Below the pieces are notes generated by a model. That model ran no database searches. It saw only the letters and a list, made by a program, of their open reading frames with translations, and was not told the origin of the DNA. The position numbers were made by a program, and so were the translations under genes. From 62-47 sp044463945 (GTDB lineage: Bacteria; Pseudomonadota; Alphaproteobacteria; Rhizobiales; Xanthobacteraceae), in the NCBI GenBank assembly GCA_044463945.1, contig JBIQLW010000016.1:20062-84061 (forward strand): a DNA stretch of 64,000 nucleotides. Direction: 5' to 3'. Within the stretch, counting starts at the first letter, position 1; each line of letters opens with the position of its first letter. Positions 18,040-27,994 of this stretch are shown in pieces.

Positions 18040-18417
18040 ATGTTTTCTCACGTCATGATCGGCACCAACGACCTCGACCGGGCCAAGGACTTCTACGACA
18101 AGCTGCTCGGCACCCTCGGCATTCCGCCGGCCGTGGTCGACCGCCACCGGATTTTCTACCGTACCAAGACCGGAACGTTCTCGGTGTCCAAGCCGATCAA
18201 CGGCCAACCAGCGACGCCCGCCAACGGCGGCACCATCGGTTTCCTCGCCAAGTCGCAGGACGAAGCCGATGCCTGGCACGCCACCGGCGTCGCCAACGGC
18301 GGCACCTCCTGCGAGGATCCGCCCGGCGTGCGCGACAACGGCAGCGTCAAGCTCTACCTCGCCTACCTGCGCGATCCCGACGGCAACAAGCTCTGCGCGT
18401 TGCACCGCGTGCCCTGA
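18040..18417 (+). CDS. VOC (glyoxalase/bleomycin-resistance) family protein
   Basis: A 125-residue single-domain vicinal-oxygen-chelate protein. It starts MFSHVMIGTNDLDRAKDFYDKLLGTLG, with His4 at the first metal-ligand position, and ends YLRDPDGNKLCALHRV, the usual C-terminal metal strand. AGAGGA lies at 18028-18033, a good RBS for the ATG at 18040. This subgroup (related to YaeR and lactoylglutathione-lyase-like proteins) has no settled substrate. It stands alone between tRNA-Arg and a palindromic repeat. The family is certain and the function is unknown. Confidence 0.85.
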   Translation: MFSHVMIGTNDLDRAKDFYDKLLGTLGIPPAVVDRHRIFYRTKTGTFSVSKPINGQPATPANGGTIGFLAKSQDEADAWHATGVANGGTSCEDPPGVRDNGSVKLYLAYLRDPDGNKLCALHRVP

Positions 18418-18422
18418 GTGTC

Positions 18423-18510
18423 CGACCGGAAGTTCGCATTTTTGACCGAAGGTGCAACGCGAAAGCCGTCGTACCCGCGCAGGCGGGTACCCAGTTCGTT
18501 TCCGGTCAGG
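18423..18510 (-). repeat. Palindromic repeat family, short copy A (reverse orientation)
   Basis: This is a short member of the repeat family seen five more times here. Its ends are inverted repeats (GACCGGAAGTTCGC at 18424 and TTTCCGGTCAG ending at 18509), enclosing one hairpin (GTACCCGC...GCGGGTAC). Read in reverse it matches the right half of the copies at 52376 and 58265, including GACGGCTTTCG. The first hairpin of the full-length copies is absent. It lies between the VOC gene and mvaB and may act as a terminator for mvaB. Confidence 0.75.
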
Positions 18511-18550
18511 CTCTGAGGTTCGTTGAACCGGACAGCGCGCGGCGGGCGTC

Positions 18551-19468
18551 TTAAGCGTTGGCCGCGCGCCGCCGCTTGGCGTTGAGCGCCGTCGCGACCC
18601 GGCTCACCGGCGGACGGCCCAGCACCGTACTGATGCGGTTGGTCGCGGCCAGCAGCCTGTCCATGTCGACGCCGGTCGCGATCCCCATGCCGTCCAGTAT
18701 ATAGACCACGTCCTCGGTCGCGACGTTGCCGGTCGCGCCTGGCGCATAGGGGCAGCCGCCGAGTCCACCGGCGGCGGCGTCGATCACCCGCACCCCTTCC
18801 TCCATCCCGGCATAGAGGTTGGCCAGCGCCTGCCCGTAGGTGTCGTGGAAGTGCATCGCAAGCTTCCCAGCCGGCACCTCGGCGCCGACCGCGCGCAGCA
18901 TGGCGCGCGCCTTGGCCGGGGTACCGACGCCGATGGTGTCGCCCAGCGAGATTTCGTAGCAGCCGAGGTCCCAAAGCGTTTTGGCGACGCGCGCGACGGC
19001 GGCCGGCTCCACCTCGCCGTCAAACGGACAGCCGAGCACGCAGGAGACATAGCCGCGCACCTTGACGCCGTCGGCCTTCGCGCGCGCCAGCACCGGCTTG
19101 AAGCGCTCGATCGATTCCGCGATTCCGCAATTGATGTTGGCGCGAGAAAATCCTTCCGACGCCGAGGCGAACACCGACACCACCTTGGCGCCTGCGGCGC
19201 GCGCCGCCTCGTAGCCCTTCTCGTTGGGCACCAGAACGTGAAACTCGCCCTGCGGCAGCGCGGCGCTGACCGTGCGCAGCACCTGATCGGAACCCATCAT
19301 CTGCGGCACGGCTTTCGGCGAGACGAACGCGCCGACTTCGCAAACATTGAGCCCGGCCGCGACCAGATCCTCGACGAAAGCGATGCGCGCTTCGACGCTC
19401 ACCGTCGTCTTCTCGTTTTGCAGGCCGTCGCGCGGCCCCATCTCGACGATTGCGACCCGGTCGCTCAT
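18551..19468 (-). CDS. mvaB: Hydroxymethylglutaryl-CoA lyase
   Basis: Cleaves 3-hydroxy-3-methylglutaryl-CoA to acetoacetate and acetyl-CoA, the last step of leucine degradation; cytosolic TIM-barrel enzyme, 305 residues. Motifs are VEMGPRDGLQNEKT at the N-terminus (metal and substrate site), LAMHFHDTYGQALAN (metal-ligand histidines) and GGLGGCPYAPGATGNVATED, the active-site cysteine loop that defines HMG-CoA lyase rather than isopropylmalate synthase. I chose the ATG at 19468 (MSDRVAIVEMG); GGAGG ends about ten bases before it, inside the end of mccA. It is the last gene of mccB-mccA-mvaB. Confidence 0.93.
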   Translation of the reverse strand: MSDRVAIVEMGPRDGLQNEKTTVSVEARIAFVEDLVAAGLNVCEVGAFVSPKAVPQMMGSDQVLRTVSAALPQGEFHVLVPNEKGYEAARAAGAKVVSVFASASEGFSRANINCGIAESIERFKPVLARAKADGVKVRGYVSCVLGCPFDGEVEPAAVARVAKTLWDLGCYEISLGDTIGVGTPAKARAMLRAVGAEVPAGKLAMHFHDTYGQALANLYAGMEEGVRVIDAAAGGLGGCPYAPGATGNVATEDVVYILDGMGIATGVDMDRLLAATNRISTVLGRPPVSRVATALNAKRRRAANA

Positions 19469-19473
19469 GGCTC

Positions 19474-21477
19474 TCAAGCCTCCGCCGGCTCGACCTCGGC
19501 CAGCTCCGCGCCTTCCTGCACGATGTCGCCGACCTTGCACTTGATCCGCTTGAGCCGGCCTGCGAACGGCGCGCGCAGCGTCTGTTCCATCTTCATGACT
19601 TCCAGCGTCAGGATCGGCGCGCCCTTCTCAAGGGTCGCGCCCTCGCCCGCCAACAGCGCCACCACGGTGCCCGGCAGCGGCGCGACGATGCGGTCCTCGC
19701 CGACGTGCTCGTCGTCGCCGCCGCTGAACGGATCGGCCCACGACAACTCGAAGCGGCCGTTGCGGCTGCGGACGTAGACGTCGCGCCCGTCCAGCACCGC
19801 CACCACATGGCTGCGCGCATCCTCCAGCGAAATCGCGAACGCGCCGCTACCCTCGTCGGTGAAGGCGAAGGCCACCTCGCGGCCGTCGATCTCCAGCGAC
19901 GAGCCGCTGCCGTAGCGGCGGGCGATGGTCAGTTCCGGCCCCGACCCTTGCCGGAAGGTGAAGATCCGCCGCCGCCGCCCGACCGGCATCCAGCCGTCGG
20001 TCTGCCACGGCGACTGCACGTCGGCGCGCATCGCCTGCCGCTCGCGGGTGAGGATGACGGCCACCGCCGCCGCCAGTTCGAGCGCGCCGGGCGCGGCGGG
20101 CGGCGGCGTCAGGTCCTTGAGGTGCCGCTCGATGAAACCGGTGTCGATGCGGTTGCCGCGCACGTCGGGGTGGGTCACCAGCCCCGACAGAAACGGGATG
20201 TTGGTGACGACGCCACGCACGTCCATCTCCTGAAGCCCACGGTCGAGCCGGTCGATGGCGACGTCGCGGGTCGGCGCCCAGGCGATCACCTTGGCGAGCA
20301 TGGCGTCGTAGTGCGGCGAGACGTTACTGCCCTGCCGATAGCCGGTATCGATCCGCAGGCCGCCGACCTCATCCGGGGTCCGCCAGGTCTTGATGCGGCC
20401 GACCGAGGGCATGAAGTTCTTGGAGGGGTTTTCGGCGTAGACCCGCGCCTCGATGGCGTGGCCATTCAGCTTGAGTTGATCCTGCGCCATCGGCAGCGTC
20501 TCGCCGAACGCTACCCGCAACTGCCACTCCACCAGATCGACGCCGCTGATGAGTTCGGTCACCGGATGTTCGACCTGAAGGCGCGTGTTCATCTCGATGA
20601 AGAACACCTCGCGGCCGTCGGAGACGAACTCGATGGTGCCCGCGCCGACATAGTTCACCGCGCCGGCCGCCTTGCGCGCGGCGTCGCACACCTTCTCGCG
20701 CTGCTCTGCGTTCAGCGTCGGCGACGGCGCTTCCTCGATCACCTTTTGATGGCGGCGCTGCAAGGTGCATTCGCGCTCGAACAGCGACAGCAGGTTGCCG
20801 TGGCTGTCGCCGATCACCTGCACCTCGATGTGGCGCGGGTTCTGAACGTACTTCTCGATCAGCATCCGGTCGTCGCCGAACGCGGCCTTGGCCTCGCGCC
20901 GCGCGCTCTCCAGCGCCGCCTTAAGCTCCGCGGCCTTGCGCACCACCCGCATCCCGCGCCCGCCGCCGCCGGCCGACGCCTTGACCAGCACCGGATAGCC
21001 CGCCTTCTCGGCCGCCGCCGCCAGCGTCGCGTCGTCCTGCGCCTCGCCGTGATAGCCCGGTACCAGCGGCACACCGGCCTTTTCCATCAACAGCTTGGAG
21101 CCGGACTTCGAGCCCATCGCGGTCATCATCGCGGCCGTTGGGCCGACGAATACCAGGTTGGCATCGGCGCAGGCTTGCGCGAACTCGGCATTCTCGGACA
21201 AGAAGCCGTAACCGGGATGGATCGCTTCCGCGCCGCTCTCGCGCGCAGCCGCCAGCACCCGCTCGATATTCAGATAACTGTCACGCGCCCGCGCCGGGCC
21301 AAGCAGCACCGCGTCATCGGCCATCGCGACGTGGACCGCGTCACGGTCAGCCTCCGAATAGACCGCGACGGTGCGCAGGCCCATGGCCCGCGCGGTGCGG
21401 ATGACGCGGCAGGCGATCTCGCCGCGATTGGCGATCAGAAGCGTACGGAAACGCCGGTAGTGTGCGGAGCCTGCCAT
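19474..21477 (-). CDS. Methylcrotonyl-CoA carboxylase biotin-carrying alpha subunit
   Basis: Biotin-dependent subunit that carboxylates biotin and presents it to the beta subunit; 667 residues. The biotin carboxylase part starts FRTLLIANRGEIACRVIRTA, has ASAGGGGRGMRVV (ATP grasp loop) and EMNTRLQVEHPVTELI. The C-terminal biotinyl domain has LTLEVMKMEQTLRAPF, with the biotinylated lysine in EVMKMEQ. The frame stays open upstream into mccB, but the ATG at 21477 lies two bases after the mccB stop and gives the standard N-terminus. The pairing with a dedicated carboxyltransferase and HMG-CoA lyase indicates methylcrotonyl-CoA rather than acetyl- or propionyl-CoA as substrate. Common symbols are mccA or liuD. 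Confidence 0.9.
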   Translation of the reverse strand: MAGSAHYRRFRTLLIANRGEIACRVIRTARAMGLRTVAVYSEADRDAVHVAMADDAVLLGPARARDSYLNIERVLAAARESGAEAIHPGYGFLSENAEFAQACADANLVFVGPTAAMMTAMGSKSGSKLLMEKAGVPLVPGYHGEAQDDATLAAAAEKAGYPVLVKASAGGGGRGMRVVRKAAELKAALESARREAKAAFGDDRMLIEKYVQNPRHIEVQVIGDSHGNLLSLFERECTLQRRHQKVIEEAPSPTLNAEQREKVCDAARKAAGAVNYVGAGTIEFVSDGREVFFIEMNTRLQVEHPVTELISGVDLVEWQLRVAFGETLPMAQDQLKLNGHAIEARVYAENPSKNFMPSVGRIKTWRTPDEVGGLRIDTGYRQGSNVSPHYDAMLAKVIAWAPTRDVAIDRLDRGLQEMDVRGVVTNIPFLSGLVTHPDVRGNRIDTGFIERHLKDLTPPPAAPGALELAAAVAVILTRERQAMRADVQSPWQTDGWMPVGRRRRIFTFRQGSGPELTIARRYGSGSSLEIDGREVAFAFTDEGSGAFAISLEDARSHVVAVLDGRDVYVRSRNGRFELSWADPFSGGDDEHVGEDRIVAPLPGTVVALLAGEGATLEKGAPILTLEVMKMEQTLRAPFAGRLKRIKCKVGDIVQEGAELAEVEPAEA

Positions 21478-21479
21478 TA

Positions 21480-23084
21480 TCACATCCTGAAAATGCCGAA
21501 CCGGGTCGGCTCGATCGGCGCGTTCGCCGCCGCCGACAGGCCGAGGCCCAATACCAGCCGGGTATCGGCGGGATCGATCACGCCGTCGTCCCACAATCGC
21601 GCGGTGGCGTAATAGGGGCTGCCCTGCTTCTCGTACTGGGCGCGGATCGGCGCCTGAAACTCGCGCTCCTCCTCGGCCGACCACGTCCCGCCCTTGGCCT
21701 CGATGCCTTCTCGGCGAACCGTGCTCAAGACCATCGCCGCCTGCTCACCGCCCATCACCGAGATGCGCGCGTTGGGCCACATCCACAGAAAGCGTGGGCT
21801 GTAGGCGCGCCCGCACATGCCGTAATTGCCGGCGCCGTAGGAGCCGCCGATCACCACAGTAAACTTCGGCACCGACGTCGTGGCGACTGCCGTCACCAGC
21901 TTGGCGCCGTCGCGCGCGATGCCGCCGGCCTCGTATTTGCGGCCGACCATGAAGCCGGTGATGTTCTGCAAAAACACCAGCGGGATGTTGCGCTGGCTGC
22001 ACAGTTCGATGAAGTGCGCGCCTTTCAGCGAACTCTCGCTGAACAGGATGCCGTTGTTGGCGACGATGCCGACCGGATAGCCCCAGATGTGGGCGAAGCC
22101 GCACACCAGCGTCTGGCCGTAGAGCTTCTTGAACTCGTCGAACTCGGAGCCGTCGACGATCCGCGCGATGATGTCGCGCACGTCGAACGGCTTGCGGTTG
22201 TCGGCCGGCACCACGCCGTAGATTTCCTCCGGCGCGTAGAGCGGCTCGCGCGGGGCCTGCCAGCCCGAGACGTGACGCGGCGACTGCTTCAGCGTGCCGA
22301 CGATGCGCCGCGCGATGCCGATGGCATGGCGGTCGTTCTGCGCGTAGTGATCGGTGACGCCGGACTGGCGCGAATGCACGTCGGCGCCGCCAAGTTCTTC
22401 CGCCGTCACCACCTCGCCGGTCGCGGCCTTTACCAGCGGCGGTCCGCCAAGGAAGATGGTGCCCTGATTACGCACGATGATGCTCTCGTCCGACATCGCC
22501 GGCACGTAAGCGCCGCCGGCGGTGCAAGAGCCCATCACGATGGCGATCTGGGCGATGCCCTGCGCCGACAGGTTGGCCTGATTGTAGAAGATCCGGCCGA
22601 AGTGGCGCTCGTCGGGAAAGATCTCGTCCTGCTGCGGCAGAAACGCGCCGCCGGAATCGACCAGATAGATGCACGGCAGGTTGTTCTGGCGCGCGATATC
22701 CTGAGCGCGCAGATGCTTCTTCACCGTCATCGGATAATAGGTGCCGCCCTTGATGGTGGCGTCGTTGGCGACGATCACGCATTCGCGGCCCGACACCCGC
22801 CCGACGCCGGTGACGACGCTGGCCGAATGCACGTCGCCGCCGTAAAGGCCGTTAGCGGCGAGCGGCGACAGTTCGAGAAACGCCGTGCCGGGATCGATCA
22901 GCAGATCGACCCGGTCGCGGACGAACATCTTGCCGCGCTTGGCGTGGCGCTCGCGCGACGCCTTGCCGCCGCCGCCCGCCACCTCGCTCAGCTTGTTCTT
23001 CAGTTCGGCAACCAGCGCGCGCATCGCCTCGGCGTTCTGGGCAAAATCCGGAGAAGTCGTCTCGATACTGGAATGGAGGGGCAT
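21480..23084 (-). CDS. Methylcrotonyl-CoA carboxylase carboxyltransferase beta subunit
   Basis: Carboxyltransferase half of methylcrotonyl-CoA carboxylase, converting 3-methylcrotonyl-CoA to 3-methylglutaconyl-CoA in leucine catabolism. It is 534 residues from the ATG at 23084; a TTG three codons earlier is possible. Crotonase-like features include VIVANDATIKGGTYYPMTVKKHLRAQ, IYLVDSGGAFLPQQDEIFPD and MGSCTAGGAYVPAMSDE, with the C-terminal GGSYGAGNYGMCGRAYSPRF oxyanion segment. It is the first gene of the unit with mccA and mvaB. Isovaleryl-CoA dehydrogenase and methylglutaconyl-CoA hydratase, often in such clusters, are not here: the next gene upstream is the unrelated NDUFS4-like gene. Common symbols are mccB or liuB. 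Confidence 0.92.
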   Translation of the reverse strand: MPLHSSIETTSPDFAQNAEAMRALVAELKNKLSEVAGGGGKASRERHAKRGKMFVRDRVDLLIDPGTAFLELSPLAANGLYGGDVHSASVVTGVGRVSGRECVIVANDATIKGGTYYPMTVKKHLRAQDIARQNNLPCIYLVDSGGAFLPQQDEIFPDERHFGRIFYNQANLSAQGIAQIAIVMGSCTAGGAYVPAMSDESIIVRNQGTIFLGGPPLVKAATGEVVTAEELGGADVHSRQSGVTDHYAQNDRHAIGIARRIVGTLKQSPRHVSGWQAPREPLYAPEEIYGVVPADNRKPFDVRDIIARIVDGSEFDEFKKLYGQTLVCGFAHIWGYPVGIVANNGILFSESSLKGAHFIELCSQRNIPLVFLQNITGFMVGRKYEAGGIARDGAKLVTAVATTSVPKFTVVIGGSYGAGNYGMCGRAYSPRFLWMWPNARISVMGGEQAAMVLSTVRREGIEAKGGTWSAEEEREFQAPIRAQYEKQGSPYYATARLWDDGVIDPADTRLVLGLGLSAAANAPIEPTRFGIFRM

Positions 23085-23229
23085 CAGGTCCAAAGCTCGC
23101 GGGTGAGCGGTGCCGGCCGCATCAGGACGGTGCGGCCAACCCCGGGACTTGCAATCGAAGCGGTTCGGCGAGGAGAGTCAATGGGGCGAAAGTCAGCGGC
23201 CCCGAATCGCCTGGCGGGGTCCGAACCTC

Positions 23230-23535
23230 TCAGTGCGTCCACGGGTCGGTACGCCGGAACGAAAAGTTGTCGGCATAGGCCGCCTGGCGCGGGCCGCGCT
23301 CCTTGGGCTCGATCACCTGATAGGGAATGCCCTTACGCTCGCAATAGGCAATGGCTTCATCCTTGGTGGCGAAGCGCAGGGTCACCTGCTGCTTCATGTC
23401 GCCCGAACTGGTCCAGCCCATCAGCGGCTCGACCATCCTCGGCTGCTCGGGCTCATAGTCGAGTTGCCATTCCCGGCTCTTGGCGTAGCCGGATTGCATC
23501 ACGCTCTTGGCGGGTTTAAAAATACGTGCGGTCAT
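23230..23535 (-). CDS. NDUFS4-type accessory subunit of NADH dehydrogenase (complex I)
   Basis: A 101-residue protein of the ETC complex I conserved-region family (PF04800), the bacterial counterpart of mitochondrial NDUFS4/AQDQ. It starts MTARIFKPAKSVMQSG, has WQLDYEPEQPRMVEPLMGWT and TLRFATKDEAIAYCERKGI, and ends in FRRTDPWTH, all hallmarks. It binds the peripheral arm and is restricted to alphaproteobacteria and mitochondria. As usual, it is not next to the main nuo cluster. It stands alone between the mcc genes and a divergent OpgC-like gene. Confidence 0.9.
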   Translation of the reverse strand: MTARIFKPAKSVMQSGYAKSREWQLDYEPEQPRMVEPLMGWTSSGDMKQQVTLRFATKDEAIAYCERKGIPYQVIEPKERGPRQAAYADNFSFRRTDPWTH

Positions 23536-23758
23536 AAGGTGCCGTGGCCTGCTCGTTCGGGTTTCGACAACAACCGGATGGGACGGGGCGTCGCCCGTTC
23601 CGCGGCGAATTGCGGGCCGGGAGCCAGCAGTCCGCGCGTGTTGATGCTATAATCCGTCCGCCGCCTCGTGACAATCTCGACAGGAATTGCCCCGACAGGA
23701 TACCGCACGCCGCCCCCTTCGCCTTTCGCTCCATTTCCGGACCTATTTCACGGCGCTC

Positions 23759-24955
23759 ATGGACATTCGAGCCACCCTGCCCCCGAGAGGCCGCGACCTG
23801 CGGCTCGACCTGTTTCGCGGCATCGCCAACTGGGCGATCTTCCTCGACCACATCCCGAACAATGCGGTGAACTGGATCACCACGCGCAACTACGGCTTCA
23901 GCGACGCCGCCGACCTGTTCGTGTTCATCTCCGGTTACACCGCCTCGTTCGTCTACGCCAAGATGATGCTGGACCGCGGCTTCGTGGTCGGCGCCACCCG
24001 CCTGTTCAAGCGGGTGTGGCAACTCTACGTCGCCCATATCGTGCTGTTCGTCATCTATATCGCCGCCATCGGCTTCGTCGCGCAGAGCTACTACGACGCC
24101 GAGATCATCAACGAGTTCAACGTCGCCGGACTGGTTGAAAATCCGATCGGGACCCTGACCAACGGCCTGCTGTTGAGCTTCAAGCCGCTCAATCTCGACG
24201 TGCTGCCGCTCTACATCGTGCTGATGGCGTTCTTCCCGCCGGTGCTGTGGATAATGCTGCGCAAGCCCGACCTCACCATGCTGGCGTCGCTGTGCCTGTA
24301 TTTCGCGGCCCGGCACTATGGCTGGAACCTGCGCGGCTACCCGGAAGGCGAATGGTATTTCAACCCGTTCACCTGGCAGGTGCTGTTCATGTTCGGCGCG
24401 TGGTTCGCGCTGGGCGGCGCCACTGCATCGCGCGCCGTGATCTGGTCCCGGGGACTGCTCTATCTCGGCGGGGCCTATCTGGTCTTCGCGCTGGTGATGA
24501 CCATGGCCGGCCGCTTCCCGGAGTTCGGCGCGCTGTTCCCGCAGTGGCTCTATGACGCCTTCAATCCCAACGACAAGACCTACCTCGCGCCCTATCGGGT
24601 GCTGCATTTCGTCATCATCGCCTTCTTCGTCACCCGCTTCCTGCCGAAGGACTGGCCGGGGCTGGAATGGCGCATCTTCAAGCCGGTGATCAAGTGCGGC
24701 CAGCAGTCGCTCGCGGTGTTCTGCGTCGGCGTGTTCCTGTCGTTCGTTGCGCACTTCCTGCTCATCATGAGTTCGGGCTCGTTCCTGGCGCAGGTCGCCG
24801 TCAGCGCCGCCGGCATTTTCGCCATGACGGTGGTGGCCTACTACATCTCGTGGTCGAAGGAGCAGGACAAGCCGCGGCCCAAACCGGCGGCGGCGGCCGC
24901 CGCCGCGGCGAATGCGCCATTGCAAGCTCCGGCAAAGCCGGTGGAGCCGGCCTGA
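23759..24955 (+). CDS. OpgC-like integral membrane acyltransferase family protein
   Basis: Polytopic inner-membrane protein of the OpgC family (PF10129), 398 residues from the ATG at 23759 (MDIRATLPPRGRDLRLDLFRG). The N-terminal signature reads LRLDLFRGIANWAIFLDHIPN, then DAADLFVFISGYTASFVYAKMM, as in acyltransferase-3-like proteins. About ten hydrophobic helices follow, then a cytosolic tail rich in Ala, Pro and Lys (KPRPKPAAAAAAAAN). OpgC in other bacteria adds succinyl groups to osmoregulated periplasmic glucans; no opgG/opgH is in view, so the substrate is open. An in-frame ATG 24 codons upstream would add a poorly conserved leader. It ends 17 bases from the convergent ABC-F gene. Confidence 0.83.
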   Translation: MDIRATLPPRGRDLRLDLFRGIANWAIFLDHIPNNAVNWITTRNYGFSDAADLFVFISGYTASFVYAKMMLDRGFVVGATRLFKRVWQLYVAHIVLFVIYIAAIGFVAQSYYDAEIINEFNVAGLVENPIGTLTNGLLLSFKPLNLDVLPLYIVLMAFFPPVLWIMLRKPDLTMLASLCLYFAARHYGWNLRGYPEGEWYFNPFTWQVLFMFGAWFALGGATASRAVIWSRGLLYLGGAYLVFALVMTMAGRFPEFGALFPQWLYDAFNPNDKTYLAPYRVLHFVIIAFFVTRFLPKDWPGLEWRIFKPVIKCGQQSLAVFCVGVFLSFVAHFLLIMSSGSFLAQVAVSAAGIFAMTVVAYYISWSKEQDKPRPKPAAAAAAAANAPLQAPAKPVEPA

Positions 24956-24972
24956 GCCATCAGGTCGGCTGG

Positions 24973-26595
<1,623 letters not shown>

Positions 26596-26915
26596 AATCC
26601 CACGCGCCATGCGGAAGCGCGGGCTTCCGTCTGCTTTATACCATTGATATTATTTAATTTTCGACTCGGCGGGCTGGGCTACGCTAAACGTTGCCTCTAT
26701 GGATTCCCGGATCGACCTTCGATTCCTGAAAATGCCGCCGCCGCGCCGGGTTTTTCTTAGCGAACCGAATGGTCTTTTGCGACTCCGAAATCGCCAAGGG
26801 GAACAGACGTTCCGCACCCACAGCAGTAACCGAGACTTCCCGTAACCAGGTCGAACCTCGATTCCTGCCGCTCTCGTCTCGCTTCAACAAATTGTTAGCT
26901 GATCGTCACTCGAAG
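26596..26915. other. AT-richer intergenic stretch at the left edge of the accessory patch
   Basis: These 320 bases hold no gene I can support. The part nearest the ABC-F start (26636-26665) is very AT-rich and could hold that gene's promoter (CTTTATACC, GATATTATTT). A loosely repeated TCGATTCCTG occurs at about 26717 and 26860. This may be the left junction of the accessory patch, but I could not find a copy of the tRNA-Pro 3' end here. Confidence 0.4.
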
Positions 26916-27299
26916 TCATCGAATGACTCGGTCGGGATTCTCCTCATACGGCGGCGTATAAATAACGAGGAGCCGAGCGGCACTTTGCCCGGTCACGAGA
27001 AAAACGTGTTTGATGTCGGCCGGAAGATAGCAGCAGTCTCCGGCACTCATGTCGAAGGCATCGTCCCCCACCTCGACGTGAGCCGTCCCTTCAAGCAGAT
27101 AGCAGACCTGCTCGATGCCGGGATGGGCGTGAGGAAGCGCCCCCTGGCCGGGCTCAATGACACCCAGAATAACCTCAACACCTACCGAACCCGTCGTTTC
27201 CGGACTGATCAAACGGCGATTGACTGTGCCTGTGTGATTGTTGGGCGAGTATGCAGGCTGAGAGCCAGCCTTGACCAGATACCGACTTGCATTTTTCAT
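26916..27299 (-). CDS. Cupin-domain protein
   Basis: Single-domain cupin, 127 residues. Cupin motif 1 reads PHAHPGIEQVCYLLEGTAHVEV (His, His and Glu ligands) and motif 2 reads CCYLPADIKHVFLV, so a metal site is likely present. It begins three bases after the stop of the upstream cysteine hydrolase and is the last gene of the three-gene minus-strand unit in the AT-richer patch. It could be a dioxygenase, isomerase or sensor for the same substrate the hydrolase handles; the sequence does not decide. The C-terminal tail is short and charged (PPYEENPDRVIR). Confidence 0.8.
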   Translation of the reverse strand: MKNASRYLVKAGSQPAYSPNNHTGTVNRRLISPETTGSVGVEVILGVIEPGQGALPHAHPGIEQVCYLLEGTAHVEVGDDAFDMSAGDCCYLPADIKHVFLVTGQSAARLLVIYTPPYEENPDRVIR

Positions 27300-27302
27300 T
27301 TC

Positions 27303-27950
27303 TTATCTCTCATCGCCCGCTGCTGTGGCAGCAAGCTTCTGCCGGATCGTCGATACAAAATCCTGCGACATCAATATATCTGCGTATCTCAAGGCCAGAT
27401 CCCGTAACGAACCGGCGTGCCGTTCCTGATCGGGATCGCCACAGCAGTCGTCGAGCACGATGGTGCGATAACCGTGGGAGAAACTGTCCACCGCCGTCGC
27501 GCGAATGCAACCGCTCGTCACGCAACCGGCGATGATGACGGTATCGATTTGAAGGGACTGAAAGTGGGCGTGAAGCGTCGTTTCGAAGAAAGCCGATGGA
27601 GCTTTCTTGCTGAAGACATAGTCATAGCTCGTATCAACGATCCGCTCGTCGAGCTGGACGCCCTCGCCACCCTCGAAGAAATCGCGATAAAGAGACGGAA
27701 TCTTCCACCGCGGAATGTCCGCCTCTTTGTCGTAAGCGATATAGCAACAGGCGACCGGAATTCGGGCTTGCCGGACAGCCGTCAATATCGCGGCGGTGCG
27801 TTGGCACGCTCGCGAAACCTCCGGGAAACCGCCCAATGGATAGTCGCTCCGTAGGAAGGCAGTCTGGAAATCAACGACGACGAGGGCGGGCCGATCGCCG
27901 AAACCGACATCCAGCTTTCCATAGCCCGCTTCCTTTAGGATCGAAGTCAT
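27303..27950 (-). CDS. Cysteine hydrolase, isochorismatase/N-carbamoylsarcosine amidase type
   Basis: Cytosolic amidohydrolase-like protein of 215 residues with the full catalytic triad of the family: Asp27 in LVVVDFQTAFL, Lys116 in VFSKKAPSAFF, and Cys148 in GCVTSGCIRATAVDSFSHGY. The SGCIRATAVDA-type loop and the SxFxxT segment are closest to N-carbamoylsarcosine amidase, maleamate amidohydrolase and related ureido- or amide-cleaving enzymes rather than isochorismatase proper. It lies between the solute-binding protein gene (44-base gap) and the cupin gene (3-base gap), so it probably processes an imported amide or ureido compound. Base composition is AT-richer than the neighbouring core genes. 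Confidence 0.82.
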   Translation of the reverse strand: MTSILKEAGYGKLDVGFGDRPALVVVDFQTAFLRSDYPLGGFPEVSRACQRTAAILTAVRQARIPVACCYIAYDKEADIPRWKIPSLYRDFFEGGEGVQLDERIVDTSYDYVFSKKAPSAFFETTLHAHFQSLQIDTVIIAGCVTSGCIRATAVDSFSHGYRTIVLDDCCGDPDQERHAGSLRDLALRYADILMSQDFVSTIRQKLAATAAGDER

Positions 27951-27994
27951 TGTCTATCTCCGACTCAGTCGCGATATCCCGTCGGGGGCAACTC